DNA of 33,096 nt from JANYCG01 sp031365665 (GCA_031365665.1 JANLYO010000230.1:1-33096); one strand, 5' to 3'; positions 7,580 through 15,594 are shown, numbered from the stretch's first letter. Program-made: numbers and translations. The notes: generated by a model from the sequence alone, not told the origin.

Positions 7580-9076
7580 TTATGACCAATGCAAGGCCGC
7601 CAGATCGTTGGCAAAAATCGGCATGTCTTTCCACAGGCCCTTGAGGTTCTTGTTGTGCAATGAAATCCACTGCGGTTGGTACAAAAACCCGTGCACGGCC
7701 TCGTTGGCCAGCATGCGCTGGGCATCGCCCAAAAGTTTGGCGCGATCCGCCGGGCGCGGGGAATTTTTGATCTTGTCGAACAGGGTGTTGAACGCGGCGG
7801 ACTCGTAGTTCCAGTAGTAGTCTTTCTTGGCGAAGTTGCCCAAATCGAAGGGCTCGACGTGCGAGATGATGGTGAGGTCGTAATTCTTGTTGGTGTAGGT
7901 CCCGCTCAACCACTGCGCCCACTCGACGTTTTCAATCTTGGCGATGATGCCGACCTTGGCCAACTGTGCCGCGATCACCTCGCCGCCCTGGCGTGCGTAG
8001 GGCGGGGGAGGCAGCGTCAGCGTGAGGTTCAACGGGGTTTTGATGCCGGCTTCACTCAGCAGGGCTTTGGCCTTGTCGATGTTGAACGGGTTGACGCCCG
8101 TGGTGTCCACATAACCGAAGCCGCCCGGCACGTAATGGCTGCCGATGGGCGCGCCATAACCGTCGCCCGCGCCTTCGATCACGGCTTTGCGGTCGATGGC
8201 GGCGGCAATCGCACGGCGCACACGCACATCGTCCAGCGGTTTCTTTTTGTTGTTGATGGCCAGGATGGTTTTGGCCCGCGAGCCGCTCACCAGCACCTGG
8301 AACTTGGGGTTGTTTTTGAACTGCGCAACGCTTCTGGGCGTGACGCGGGGGAAGGCGTCGACGTCGCCCGCCAAGAGCGCCGCCACTTGCGCCGCCGGGT
8401 CGCTGATGAAGCGGAAGGTGACTTTTTTGAGCTTGACCTGCGCTGTGTTGCGGTAGCCGTCCCATTTGGACAACACGACGGAGGAGCCTTTGTTCCAAAC
8501 ATCGAGTTTGTAGGGGCCGGTGCCGTTGGGTTTGGTGGCATTGGTCTCGACCGATTTGGGCTCGACGATGATGGCCGTGGCCTGGCCCATGAAGAAGAGG
8601 AAATCAGGGTCAAGCTCTTTGTTGATGACCACCAACGTGTGCTCGTCGATGGCCGCCACACTCTCCATGGTGGTGAAGGTGCGTTTGTCTTTGTTGGTGC
8701 TTTTTTCACCTGCGGCGCGTTCGAAGGAATACTTCACGGCGACCGCGTTGAAGGGCTCGCCATTCTGGAACTTCACGCCTTTGCGCAGGGTGAAGGTGTA
8801 GGTTTTCAGGTCAGGCGAGATCTCCCACTTTTCAGCCAGCAGCGGCGATACGGTGCCATCGCTGTTGATCTTGGTCAGGGTCTCGAAGATGTTGTAGTGC
8901 GTGATCTCGGCGATGCTCGACGCGGCACCGCCGGTGGGATCCAGGCCCGGCGAGGGCTCCAGCGTCATGCCGATGACAGCGGAATCCTTTTTGCTTTGGG
9001 CAAGCGAATCAAAGGGCAGTGTGGCCAGCGCGCTGCTGACAGCAGAAGTGGCGATGGCATGGCGGCGATTGATCAT
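7580..9076 (-). CDS. ABC transporter substrate-binding protein, family 5 (peptide/nickel type)
   Basis: The product has 498 residues from ATG 9076, preferred over the upstream in-frame 9103 because GGAG lies 7 bases before it and a signal peptide follows at once ('MINRRHAIATSAVSSAL', cleavage near residue 27). The twin arginine could mean Tat export; Sec is also possible. The body matches the SBP_bac_5 family: 'EKWEISPDLKTYTFTLRKGV' and 'FNAVAVKYSFERA', then 'VRRAIAAAIDRKAVIEG'. Such proteins capture oligopeptides, dipeptides, glutathione, nickel or other small amides in the periplasm. The ligand cannot be read from sequence. The matching permeases and ATPases lie upstream on the same strand but are separated from it by a restriction-modification pair. 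Confidence 0.93.
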   Translation of the reverse strand: MINRRHAIATSAVSSALATLPFDSLAQSKKDSAVIGMTLEPSPGLDPTGGAASSIAEITHYNIFETLTKINSDGTVSPLLAEKWEISPDLKTYTFTLRKGVKFQNGEPFNAVAVKYSFERAAGEKSTNKDKRTFTTMESVAAIDEHTLVVINKELDPDFLFFMGQATAIIVEPKSVETNATKPNGTGPYKLDVWNKGSSVVLSKWDGYRNTAQVKLKKVTFRFISDPAAQVAALLAGDVDAFPRVTPRSVAQFKNNPKFQVLVSGSRAKTILAINNKKKPLDDVRVRRAIAAAIDRKAVIEGAGDGYGAPIGSHYVPGGFGYVDTTGVNPFNIDKAKALLSEAGIKTPLNLTLTLPPPPYARQGGEVIAAQLAKVGIIAKIENVEWAQWLSGTYTNKNYDLTIISHVEPFDLGNFAKKDYYWNYESAAFNTLFDKIKNSPRPADRAKLLGDAQRMLANEAVHGFLYQPQWISLHNKNLKGLWKDMPIFANDLAALHWS

Positions 9077-9267
9077 GAATTGACTCCAAGTGAACGTAGT
9101 CAAACGATATCACCAATTTTGATTTATCGATCAGGGTAGACGGGCATTGCTCCTGTCGGTTGAAAGAGGCGGAGGCGCAAAGCGACGCTCTTTTTTTGAC
9201 AGGGGATTTGTATTTATTTTGAATTTCAAAAATAAAATAGATTAAAATTAGATCAATTTAATATTGA

Positions 9268-9307
9268 TAATAATAGCAATATATTAAATAAATGCGTGAC
9301 CTAGAAT
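9268..9307. repeat. AT-rich segment resembling the spacer at 3848-3897
   Basis: This part of the 277-base spacer between the binding protein and the HNH gene reads ATAATAGCAA, then an A/T stretch, then CGTGAC and CTAGAAT. The coaD downstream spacer has the same order: ATAAATAGCAA, an A/T stretch, CGTGAC, then CCTAAAAT. The match is partial and could be two diverged copies of one repeat. The rest of the spacer, 9077-9267, holds the leader of the binding-protein gene and no visible gene. Confidence 0.35.
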
Positions 9308-9313
9308 CCGAAG

Positions 9314-9342
9314 TTTTATTTGCAAATTTGTTGCAAATAAAA
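9314..9342 (-). terminator. Perfect AT-rich hairpin downstream of the HNH gene
   Basis: TTTTATTTGCAA (9314-9325) and TTGCAAATAAAA (9331-9342) are perfect reverse complements, giving a 12-base stem with a 5-base loop, 12 bases beyond the HNH stop codon. Because the arms end in A/T runs it may work as a bidirectional terminator, but it lacks a GC-rich stem. A second small dyad, GAAGTT/AACTTC, spans the last codons at 9358-9372. Confidence 0.45.
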
Positions 9343-9353
9343 TTGTATTGAGT

Positions 9354-9950
9354 TTATGAAGTTAAAAACTTCGCACTCAACCAGCGCAGCAGTTCGCGTT
9401 GGTCTGCCGCAGTGGCTCGGCGCACCTGCACCAGCAGTTTTGCCAGATCGGGCCGCTGCAAAGTGATGTTGGCGGCGCCTTCGTTGCAGACCGAGCAAAT
9501 GGCTTTCAGATTGGACGCTTCGTCGCTGCCACCCAGGCTTTTGTCAATCACGTGCCCAATGTGCAACCGTGTTGTGCGGCTCGGGTCGTAGGGGTGGGGC
9601 TCGCCCGCCACCGCACCGCACATCTGACAGGTGAAGCCGTTACGGTCGAGTACAAAAGCACGCGTTTCCTTCGATATGGCGCGTGCGAAGGCGGGCTGCG
9701 GCTTGGCTGACTCCAGCAGGTAGTCACCGGGCTTCAAGTTGGCTCGGTCATTGTGGGTGAGGATTTGATAACCCTCTTCTGTACGTAACTCACGCACGCG
9801 GCGCGCCCACTCGCTGGTGTCGCCAGCCACGGTTCGCAGCTCACCCGAGTCCATCACCCGGTTGAGGTTGGCAAGGAAGTGCTCACGCAACTTGGCTCGG
9901 GCGCCCTTGGGCACCGGCGTGGGCATTGAGGCAGGTTTGTCCTGCGCCAT
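9354..9950 (-). CDS. HNH endonuclease, probable type II restriction enzyme
   Basis: The product has 198 residues from ATG 9950; that ATG shares one base with the methyltransferase stop (TGATG), so translation is coupled. The C-terminal half is an HNH nuclease: zinc ligands Cys108/Cys111 and Cys152/Cys155, catalytic His133 in 'HIGHVIDKSLGGSDEASNL', Asn147, and Asn156 after the last CxxC. The N-terminal half, with 'EWARRVRELRTEEGYQILTH' (47-66), resembles a winged-helix domain seen in several HNH restriction enzymes and may read DNA. With the C5 methyltransferase this makes a compact restriction-modification pair. The recognition site is unknown. A role in general DNA metabolism is less likely given the coupling. 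Confidence 0.88.
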   Translation of the reverse strand: MAQDKPASMPTPVPKGARAKLREHFLANLNRVMDSGELRTVAGDTSEWARRVRELRTEEGYQILTHNDRANLKPGDYLLESAKPQPAFARAISKETRAFVLDRNGFTCQMCGAVAGEPHPYDPSRTTRLHIGHVIDKSLGGSDEASNLKAICSVCNEGAANITLQRPDLAKLLVQVRRATAADQRELLRWLSAKFLTS

Positions 9951-10933
9951 CAGGCCGCCAGCTTCATCTGGCGCTGGGAGGCAGCCGTTTCAATCGCTTC
10001 AACAATGCGCTGGGCGACAGCGTGTGCCACTGGCGGCGGAAAGGCATTGCCGACCTGCCGGTAGGCCGGCGTTTTTTTACCGGCAAACTGCCAGTCATCC
10101 GGAAAACCCTGGACGCGTGCGCACATGCGCACCGTGAGTCGGGGCGCGCCTTCAAAATCTGCTGCGGGTGCTTCGTTTGCCAAACCTCGCCCGTCCACCC
10201 CTAGAGCGGCCCAGGCGGCGCGGGAGCGGGTGGGGCCCAGGTCTGGGCCGCCATGTTTTTTGCTGCCACCGACCAAGGTGGGTGCGATGGCACACGCCTC
10301 ATCGCGCCAAGCGTCCGCAGCGCGCCAGCCCTTGGCTTGCATCAAATCATGCAGCAACTCACCGACGCTGGGCGGTCGGGGCAATTGCGGGGCGGGCCAA
10401 CTGAAAAAGGGTGCGATCTCCTTGCGCAAAGCAACGCAGATCACCCGCGGGCGCAACTGGCTGACGCCGTGGTCTACCGCGTTGAGCAAATGCCAATCGG
10501 CCCAGTAGCCCAGCGCATTGAGCTGCTGGACGATTTTTTGACGGTAGTCAGTAAAAACTGCGTCCATCAAACCCCGCACGTTCTCCAGCATGACGGCCTG
10601 AGGACGGGTTTCGTCCACCACCCGAATGGCTTGTGGAAACATGTCGCGCTCGTCGTTGGCGCCCAGTTGTTTGCCGGCTTTGGAAAATGGCGGGCAGGGA
10701 ACACCACCCGCCACCAGATCAATGCCTTGAAAGGGCCGTGCATCAAATTGGCTGAGGTCGCCCTCGACCACATGCCAATGCGGCCGGTTGAGCCGCAGCG
10801 TCGCACAGGCGGCGGCATCAATCTCGACCAGCGCCTCGTGTTCAAAACCGGCGCGTTCAAGCCCCAAAGCCTGCCCACCGGCACCTGCGCACAGCTCAAG
10901 AGAATTCAGGGTTGACGGTTTAACCAATTTCAC
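9950..10933 (-). CDS. DNA (cytosine-5) methyltransferase, restriction-modification
   Basis: The product has 327 residues, starting at GTG 10933, 5 bases after the ATPase gene stop codon. C5 methyltransferase motifs are in order: motif I 'LELCAGAGGQALGLERAGF' (12-30), motif IV 'GGVPCPPFSKAGKQ' with catalytic Cys80, motif VI ENVRG (117-121), motif VIII 'QLRPRVICVA', a target recognition region about 200-275 ('GGSKKHGGPDLGPTRSRAAW'), motif IX 'RVQGFPDDW' and motif X 'YRQVGNAFPPPVA'. It methylates cytosine at C5 within a specific sequence and protects it from the downstream HNH nuclease. There is no recognisable promoter in the 5-base gap, so expression from the transporter transcript or an internal promoter is likely. 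Confidence 0.95.
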   Translation of the reverse strand: MKLVKPSTLNSLELCAGAGGQALGLERAGFEHEALVEIDAAACATLRLNRPHWHVVEGDLSQFDARPFQGIDLVAGGVPCPPFSKAGKQLGANDERDMFPQAIRVVDETRPQAVMLENVRGLMDAVFTDYRQKIVQQLNALGYWADWHLLNAVDHGVSQLRPRVICVALRKEIAPFFSWPAPQLPRPPSVGELLHDLMQAKGWRAADAWRDEACAIAPTLVGGSKKHGGPDLGPTRSRAAWAALGVDGRGLANEAPAADFEGAPRLTVRMCARVQGFPDDWQFAGKKTPAYRQVGNAFPPPVAHAVAQRIVEAIETAASQRQMKLAA

Positions 10934-10938
10934 GGTGT

Positions 10939-11931
10939 CTATCTGGGGTTATATACAGTGCCATTATGTACCAAATGGCAAGCGACGAGGTGTTCGCCAA
11001 TCAGCGGGACAAGTTCGGGGCGGCTGGCGTCGCACTGGGGGGTGGCCAGGGGGCAGCGCGACGCGTAGGGGCAGGCGCTTGGCGGGTGCTGGCGCGGCGC
11101 GATCTGGGTGGTACGCCTGCGCGGCTGCCCGGGGGCGGCGGGTTCCATGCGTGGCACGGCGTCCAGCAGCGCGCGGGTGTAGGGGTGGGCGGCATTTCGA
11201 AACAGCGTCTCAGGTGAACCCTGCTCGACGATGCGGCCTTGGTAGATCACCGCGACCTCATCACACAGATGGTTGACCACCGCGAGGTCGTGGCTGATGA
11301 GCAGGTAAGTGACGTCAAACTGCTGCTGCAGGTCTTGCATCAGGTTCAGCACCTGGGCCTGCACGGAGACATCGAGCGCACTCACCGGCTCGTCGGCGAC
11401 GATCAATTTGGGCCGGGTGATCAAGGCCCGCGCTATGGCGATGCGCTGGCGCTGGCCGCCAGAGAATTCGTGCGGGTATTTGTCGAGATCTGGCGTGCGC
11501 AGGCCCACCGAGGCGAGTACCAGGGCGGCCTGCTCGCGCATGTCAGCTGCGCTGGTTTTACCTAGCGCTGCGAGGGGTTCGCAGACGATTTTTTCGATGG
11601 TCTGACGTGGATCGAGCGAGCCGTAGGGGTCTTGAAACACCATTTGAAAATCCCGGCGGGAGGCCCGCAGTGCCGCAGCATCGAGCGCGCCCATGTTTTG
11701 GCCCAGCAAATGCACACTGCCGCTGGTCGGCTTCTCAAGAGACATCACCAAACGGGCCAGTGTGGACTTGCCCGAACCCGATTCACCGACCACACCCAGG
11801 CTCTTGCCGCTGTGGATGCTGAGGCTGACGCCTTGCAGCGCGTGCACCAGCGGCGGTTTTTCCCACAGGCGCTCGCGCGGCAGGGTGTAGGTGCGCGTGA
11901 CCTGCCCGACCTGTAGCAAGGGGGGCGTCAT
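10939..11931 (-). CDS. Peptide/nickel-type ABC transporter ATP-binding protein (DppF/OppF-like)
   Basis: The product has 330 residues. It powers uptake with the DppD-like ATPase at the inner face of the membrane. Seen are Walker A 'GESGSGKST' (49-57), signature 'EFSGGQRQRIAIARAL', Walker B 'LIVADEPVSALDV', H-loop 'LLISHDLAVV', and the Opp/Dpp C-terminal extension after 'HPYTRALLDAVP', with the cysteine cluster 'ACPYASRC'. The start overlaps the stop of the preceding ATPase gene by 4 bases (ATGA), so the two are translationally coupled. The last ten residues, ending in 'HNGTVYNPR', are not family-conserved and lie immediately before the methyltransferase start, so the gene tail may have been altered at the insertion junction. 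Confidence 0.94.
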   Translation of the reverse strand: MTPPLLQVGQVTRTYTLPRERLWEKPPLVHALQGVSLSIHSGKSLGVVGESGSGKSTLARLVMSLEKPTSGSVHLLGQNMGALDAAALRASRRDFQMVFQDPYGSLDPRQTIEKIVCEPLAALGKTSAADMREQAALVLASVGLRTPDLDKYPHEFSGGQRQRIAIARALITRPKLIVADEPVSALDVSVQAQVLNLMQDLQQQFDVTYLLISHDLAVVNHLCDEVAVIYQGRIVEQGSPETLFRNAAHPYTRALLDAVPRMEPAAPGQPRRRTTQIAPRQHPPSACPYASRCPLATPQCDASRPELVPLIGEHLVACHLVHNGTVYNPR

Positions 11932-12938
11932 GCGGTTTGGCTTTCGGCGGCGGAGGCGGTCTCAAACTGCAGAGCGACTTCGTCAAGCCGGATGCAACTG
12001 GCGCTGTGTTGCTGGCCCAGATCGATCGCAGTAGGGCGCTGGTTCGCGCAGTCGCTTATGGCAAAGCCGCAGCGGTCGGCAAACGGACAACCCACTGGCA
12101 GATCCGCCAGCTCGGGCACGCTGCCTGGAATGGTGGTCAAACGCGCGCCGCGGGCTGCGCCCAAGCGTGGACGCGCGCCAAACAGCCCGCGTGTGTAAGG
12201 GTGGGCACGCGCTGAAAAGATGCGCTCAGTGGGGCCGCTTTCCACCACGCTGCCGCCGTACATGACCATCATGCGCGCGACGTTTTGGGCGATCACGCCC
12301 AGGTCATGCGAAATCAAGAGCAGCGCCATGCCGCGCTCCTGCACCAAGTCGCTGATGAGGTCGAGAATCTGGCCTTGGATGGTCACGTCCAACGCGGTGG
12401 TGGGCTCGTCGGCAATCAGCAGATCGGGGCCACAGGCCAGGGCCATCGCAATCGTGACGCGCTGGCGCTGGCCGCCCGAGAACTGGTGCGGGTAGGCGTC
12501 AAAACGGCTGGCAGCGTTGGGTATGCCGACCCGCGCCAGCAGGTCGATCGCCTGCGCACGCGCCGCTTGTTGGTTAGCGCCCCGGTGCAAACGCAGCGGC
12601 TCTGCGACCTGGCTGCCGATGGTGTGCACCGGGTTCAGCGCGGTCATCGGCTCCTGGAAAATCATGCCGATGCGGTTGCCGCGAATCTGGCGCAGGGCGT
12701 CGTCGTTCTGGTTCGCCAGTTCTTGCGTGCCAAAACGGATGCTGCCCGTCACAGCGGCCTTGTCTGGCAGCAGGCCCAACAGCGACAAAGCGGTGATGGA
12801 TTTGCCACAGCCGGATTCACCAATCAAACCAAGCGTCTGGCCGCGTTCCAGCGTGAAACTCAGATCACGCACCGCCAGCGCCGGGCCGCGTGGCGTCTGC
12901 AATTGGACGCTGAGGTGCTTGACTTCGAGCAGAGCCAT
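11928..12938 (-). CDS. Peptide/nickel-type ABC transporter ATP-binding protein (DppD/OppD-like)
   Basis: The product has 336 residues. It is the partner ATPase of the heterodimeric nucleotide-binding pair. Motifs: Walker A 'GESGCGKSIT' (40-49), signature 'QFSGGQRQRVTIAMALA', Walker B 'LLIADEPTTALDV', H-loop 'LLISHDLGVI', and the C-terminal oligopeptide-transporter extension with 'GCPFADRCGFAISDC', whose cysteines resemble those that hold an iron-sulfur cluster in some DppD proteins. It starts 18 bases after the permease C stop codon and overlaps the DppF-like start by 4 bases, as expected for a single transcript dppBCDF. Confidence 0.95.
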   Translation of the reverse strand: MALLEVKHLSVQLQTPRGPALAVRDLSFTLERGQTLGLIGESGCGKSITALSLLGLLPDKAAVTGSIRFGTQELANQNDDALRQIRGNRIGMIFQEPMTALNPVHTIGSQVAEPLRLHRGANQQAARAQAIDLLARVGIPNAASRFDAYPHQFSGGQRQRVTIAMALACGPDLLIADEPTTALDVTIQGQILDLISDLVQERGMALLLISHDLGVIAQNVARMMVMYGGSVVESGPTERIFSARAHPYTRGLFGARPRLGAARGARLTTIPGSVPELADLPVGCPFADRCGFAISDCANQRPTAIDLGQQHSASCIRLDEVALQFETASAAESQTA

Positions 12939-12956
12939 TTTTTGTTTGCCTCCGTT

Positions 12957-13823
12957 CTAACGTTGGCGGGCCAAACGCGGGTCCATCAGGTCGCGCAAGC
13001 CGTCACCCAAGAGGTTCAGCCCCAGCACCGCCAAAACAATCGCCACGCCGGGAAACACGGCCAACTGCGGCGCCTGGAACATCAGGGTTTGGGCTTCGGC
13101 CAGCATGCGCCCCCACGAGGGTTGTGGGGGCTGGGTTCCGAGCCCCAGATAAGACAAGGCAGCTTCGGCCAAGATGGCAATGGCAAAACGGATCGTGATC
13201 TGCACGATCAAGACCGATGAAATATTGGGCAAGATGTGTTCAAACGTGATCTGCCAAGGGCCTTTGCCGCAGGCGCGCGCGGCCAGCACATATTCGCGCG
13301 CCCACACGGCATTGGCGCTGGCGCGGGTGATGCGGGCGAAGTTCGGGATGTTGAAAATGCCAATGGCGATGATCGAATTGACAATGCCCGCGCCAAACAC
13401 GGCCGTCATCATGATGGCCGAAAGGATCGCAGGAAAGGCGAAGGTGAAGTCAGCCAGGCGCATGATCGCTTCTTCCACCCAGCCGCGTTTTGCAGCCGCA
13501 AGCAGCCCGAGGCCCGCGCCTACGGCCAGTCCGATGCTGACTGCGATCACACCCACCAAAATCGAGTTGCGGGCACCCACCAAGAGCAGGGACAACACGT
13601 CGCGCCCAAAAGGGTCTGTGCCCAGCCAATGCGATGCGCTGGGTGTTTGCAATTTGAGGGCCATGTCGATCTCGTAAGGCGACCAGGGCGTCCACACCAG
13701 AGACAAAGCTGCGGCACAGACCAGAATCAAGGTCAACACCGCGCCAATCACAAAGCTGCGGTGCTTCAGCGCCCGAGTGGGAAAGTTCGGCAGCGAGGCG
13801 GCAGGCGACACTGCGGTGCTCAT
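12957..13823 (-). CDS. Peptide/nickel-type ABC transporter permease (DppC-like)
   Basis: The product has 288 residues from ATG 13823, which overlaps the upstream permease stop in an ATGA junction; an upstream in-frame start at 13919 would add arginine- and histidine-rich sequence lying within the other gene and is rejected. A soluble N-terminus is followed by a first membrane segment (about 29-46, 'SFVIGAVLTLILVC'). The family block 'HWLGTDPFGRDVLS' comes next, then five further segments. The EAA loop that contacts the ATPases is at 'VLAARACGKGPWQITFEHIL'. It forms the inner-membrane channel with the DppB-like permease. Confidence 0.95.
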   Translation of the reverse strand: MSTAVSPAASLPNFPTRALKHRSFVIGAVLTLILVCAAALSLVWTPWSPYEIDMALKLQTPSASHWLGTDPFGRDVLSLLLVGARNSILVGVIAVSIGLAVGAGLGLLAAAKRGWVEEAIMRLADFTFAFPAILSAIMMTAVFGAGIVNSIIAIGIFNIPNFARITRASANAVWAREYVLAARACGKGPWQITFEHILPNISSVLIVQITIRFAIAILAEAALSYLGLGTQPPQPSWGRMLAEAQTLMFQAPQLAVFPGVAIVLAVLGLNLLGDGLRDLMDPRLARQR

Positions 13824-14770
13824 ATGTCGCTGGCCTTCACGCGCGGGTCGATCACGGCGTACAAAATATCCACGATGAAGTTCACCATCACCACCATGGT
13901 GGCCAGCAACATGACGCAATTGCGCACGACGATCAGGTCACGGTTCGAGATGGCTTGAAAAATCAAGCGGCCCAATCCGGGCAAATAAAAGACGTTTTCC
14001 ACCACGATGGTGCCTGCGAGCAACTCGGCGAACTGCAAACCCATCACCGTGATCACCGGAATCATGGCGTTGCGCAACACGTGGCCCCAGACCGTGGCGC
14101 GTTGGGAGAGGCCTTTGGCACGTGCGGTGCGCACGAAATCTTCGCGCAAAACTTCCAGCACCGCGCTGCGCGTGATGCGCGCCAGTATGGCGGCCTGCAC
14201 CACCGCCAGCGAAATGGCCGGCAGCAGCAGCGCTTTCAAGGCGTCCCAAAAGCCCTCTTCCCAGCCTGGAAAACCACCGGCGGCAAACCATTGCAAATGT
14301 ACTGAAAACAGCAGGATCAGCAAAATGGCAAACCAGAAGTTCGGAATCGCAATACCGACCTGGGTCAGGCCCATCAGGCCGACATCACCGAGCCGGTTGT
14401 GGCGCATGGCGGCATAAATGCCAACGGCCAGAGCCAGGGCGGTGGTCAGTGACATGGCCATCAGCGCCAACGGGAAAGTCAGGGCCAGGCGCTCCAGAAT
14501 CAGATCCAATACCGAAGAGCTGTAGGCATAACTGGTGCCCAGATTGCCGCTGAGCATGCCGGCTACCCAGGTCTGGTAACGCTCCAGTGGCGGGCGATCC
14601 AACCCGAGTTTGGCCGAAAGCGCCTTCACCGCTTCGGGCGCGGCGTCGGGCCCCATCATGGTCAGGGCCGCGTCGCCAGGCAAAATCTCCAGCACCAAAA
14701 AGACGACGATGGATGCGCCAATCAGCGTGGCGATCAGGGTGGCGAATCGTTTGAGGAGAAAGAGGCCCAT
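13820..14770 (-). CDS. Peptide/nickel-type ABC transporter permease (DppB-like)
   Basis: The product has 316 residues, the first gene of the minus-strand transporter unit. It begins with the family N-terminus 'LLKRFATLIATLIGASIVVF' (first membrane helix), then 'LPGDAA', the periplasmic region 'LGLDRPPLERYQTWVAGML', and five more hydrophobic segments. The EAA motif is 'RTARAKGLSQRATVWGHVLR', and the C-terminal part has 'ENVFYLPGLGRLIFQAI'. It forms the inner-membrane channel with the DppC-like protein. The 56-base gap to the divergent ferredoxin gene must hold promoters for both directions. Confidence 0.95.
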   Translation of the reverse strand: MGLFLLKRFATLIATLIGASIVVFLVLEILPGDAALTMMGPDAAPEAVKALSAKLGLDRPPLERYQTWVAGMLSGNLGTSYAYSSSVLDLILERLALTFPLALMAMSLTTALALAVGIYAAMRHNRLGDVGLMGLTQVGIAIPNFWFAILLILLFSVHLQWFAAGGFPGWEEGFWDALKALLLPAISLAVVQAAILARITRSAVLEVLREDFVRTARAKGLSQRATVWGHVLRNAMIPVITVMGLQFAELLAGTIVVENVFYLPGLGRLIFQAISNRDLIVVRNCVMLLATMVVMVNFIVDILYAVIDPRVKASDI

Positions 14771-14826
14771 CGGTCAAATAGTCTGGCCCCTATTATGGGC
14801 AAGAACGCCGGAGGATAATCCCGCGC

Positions 14827-15108
14827 ATGGCCCTGATCATCACCGACGAGTGCATCAATTGCGACGTGTGCGAGCCCGAGTGCCCGAACGACGCAATTTA
14901 CATGGGTGTCGAGATTTACGAGATCGACCCGCACAAATGCACCGAGTGTGTGGGGCATTTTGACGAACCGCAATGTGTGCAGGTCTGCCCGGTGGCTTGT
15001 ATTCCCGTGAACCTGCAGTTCGTGGAAGACCGTGAAACGCTTTGGCAGAAATACCGGCGCTTGCAGGTGCAGACACAGGCACTGGTGCCAACGCCTGGCA
15101 CCGGCTGA
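14827..15108 (+). CDS. YfhL-family 2[4Fe-4S] ferredoxin
   Basis: The product has 93 residues, preceded by a strong GGAGGA at 14810-14815. Two iron-sulfur motifs are seen: Cys9, 12, 15, 19 and Cys38, 41, 50, 54. The second has the family's 8-residue insertion between its second and third cysteine (C-x2-C-x8-C-x3-C). A further Cys58 and a C-terminal helical tail ('FVEDRETLWQKYRRL') complete the family pattern. It is a small cytosolic electron carrier; the partner is not known from sequence. In related betaproteobacteria this gene often follows coaD, so the transporter block at 3.9-14.8 kb may have been placed between them. Confidence 0.95.
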   Translation: MALIITDECINCDVCEPECPNDAIYMGVEIYEIDPHKCTECVGHFDEPQCVQVCPVACIPVNLQFVEDRETLWQKYRRLQVQTQALVPTPGTG

Positions 15109-15113
15109 CGGTT

Positions 15114-15578
15114 CTATTCTTTGGTGCTCGAGGCCTTTGCCTTAGCTTTGGGTTCAGCGGGTGCTTTAGCAGTGAAGTGTTCCGGCGGATGGCGTTTGGG
15201 TTTGGCCGCAGCTTTTGGTTCGGGCTCTCGGGCTGCATCCTTGGGCAAAGGTTGCGCGGTAATCACGGTTGCGCCGTTTTTGGCCAGATCGCGTTTTTCC
15301 TGGGAAAGCCTTGTTTTTTCCATTTTGTCTGCCGCCTTGGCACTCCTGGCTGCTTCAGACTGCGCCTTCTGGGCCTGCGCCCGCACCTGGCTACCCGAGG
15401 TGTCTACCGCATCACCACCAGGGCAGGGTGCTTGGCTGTAGGTGTTGCCGCATCGATAGACCTTTTGCGCGGAAGCCCCTGTTGATAGTGCATAAATTGC
15501 TATAAAAAATAAAGCAACTGTGAATTCTGAAATCCGACTCGGCTGATGGTGCAAGTGATGTGAAAGTTGACGGCGCAT
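15114..15578 (-). CDS. Exported DUF4124 domain protein with charged Ala/Lys/Pro tail
   Basis: The product has 154 residues from ATG 15578, chosen because GGAG stands 6 bases upstream and a signal peptide follows (hydrophobic 19-34, cleavage near ASA-QK at 37). Upstream in-frame starts would overlap pth. The mature N-terminus 'KVYRCGNTYSQAPCPGG' is the short DUF4124 motif with two cysteines, found in many proteobacterial periplasmic proteins of unknown function. The remainder is a low-complexity helical stretch rich in Ala, Lys, Glu and Pro. It follows pth by 16 bases on the same strand and converges with the ferredoxin gene, 5 bases apart. No function can be assigned. Confidence 0.85.
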   Translation of the reverse strand: MRRQLSHHLHHQPSRISEFTVALFFIAIYALSTGASAQKVYRCGNTYSQAPCPGGDAVDTSGSQVRAQAQKAQSEAARSAKAADKMEKTRLSQEKRDLAKNGATVITAQPLPKDAAREPEPKAAAKPKRHPPEHFTAKAPAEPKAKAKASSTKE

Positions 15579-15594
15579 CGGGGTCTCCACATTG

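Noticed and set aside
7676..9139. 487-codon open frame on the + strand
   Set aside because: It is antisense to the binding protein, whose motifs and signal peptide are clear, and its translation is low-complexity.
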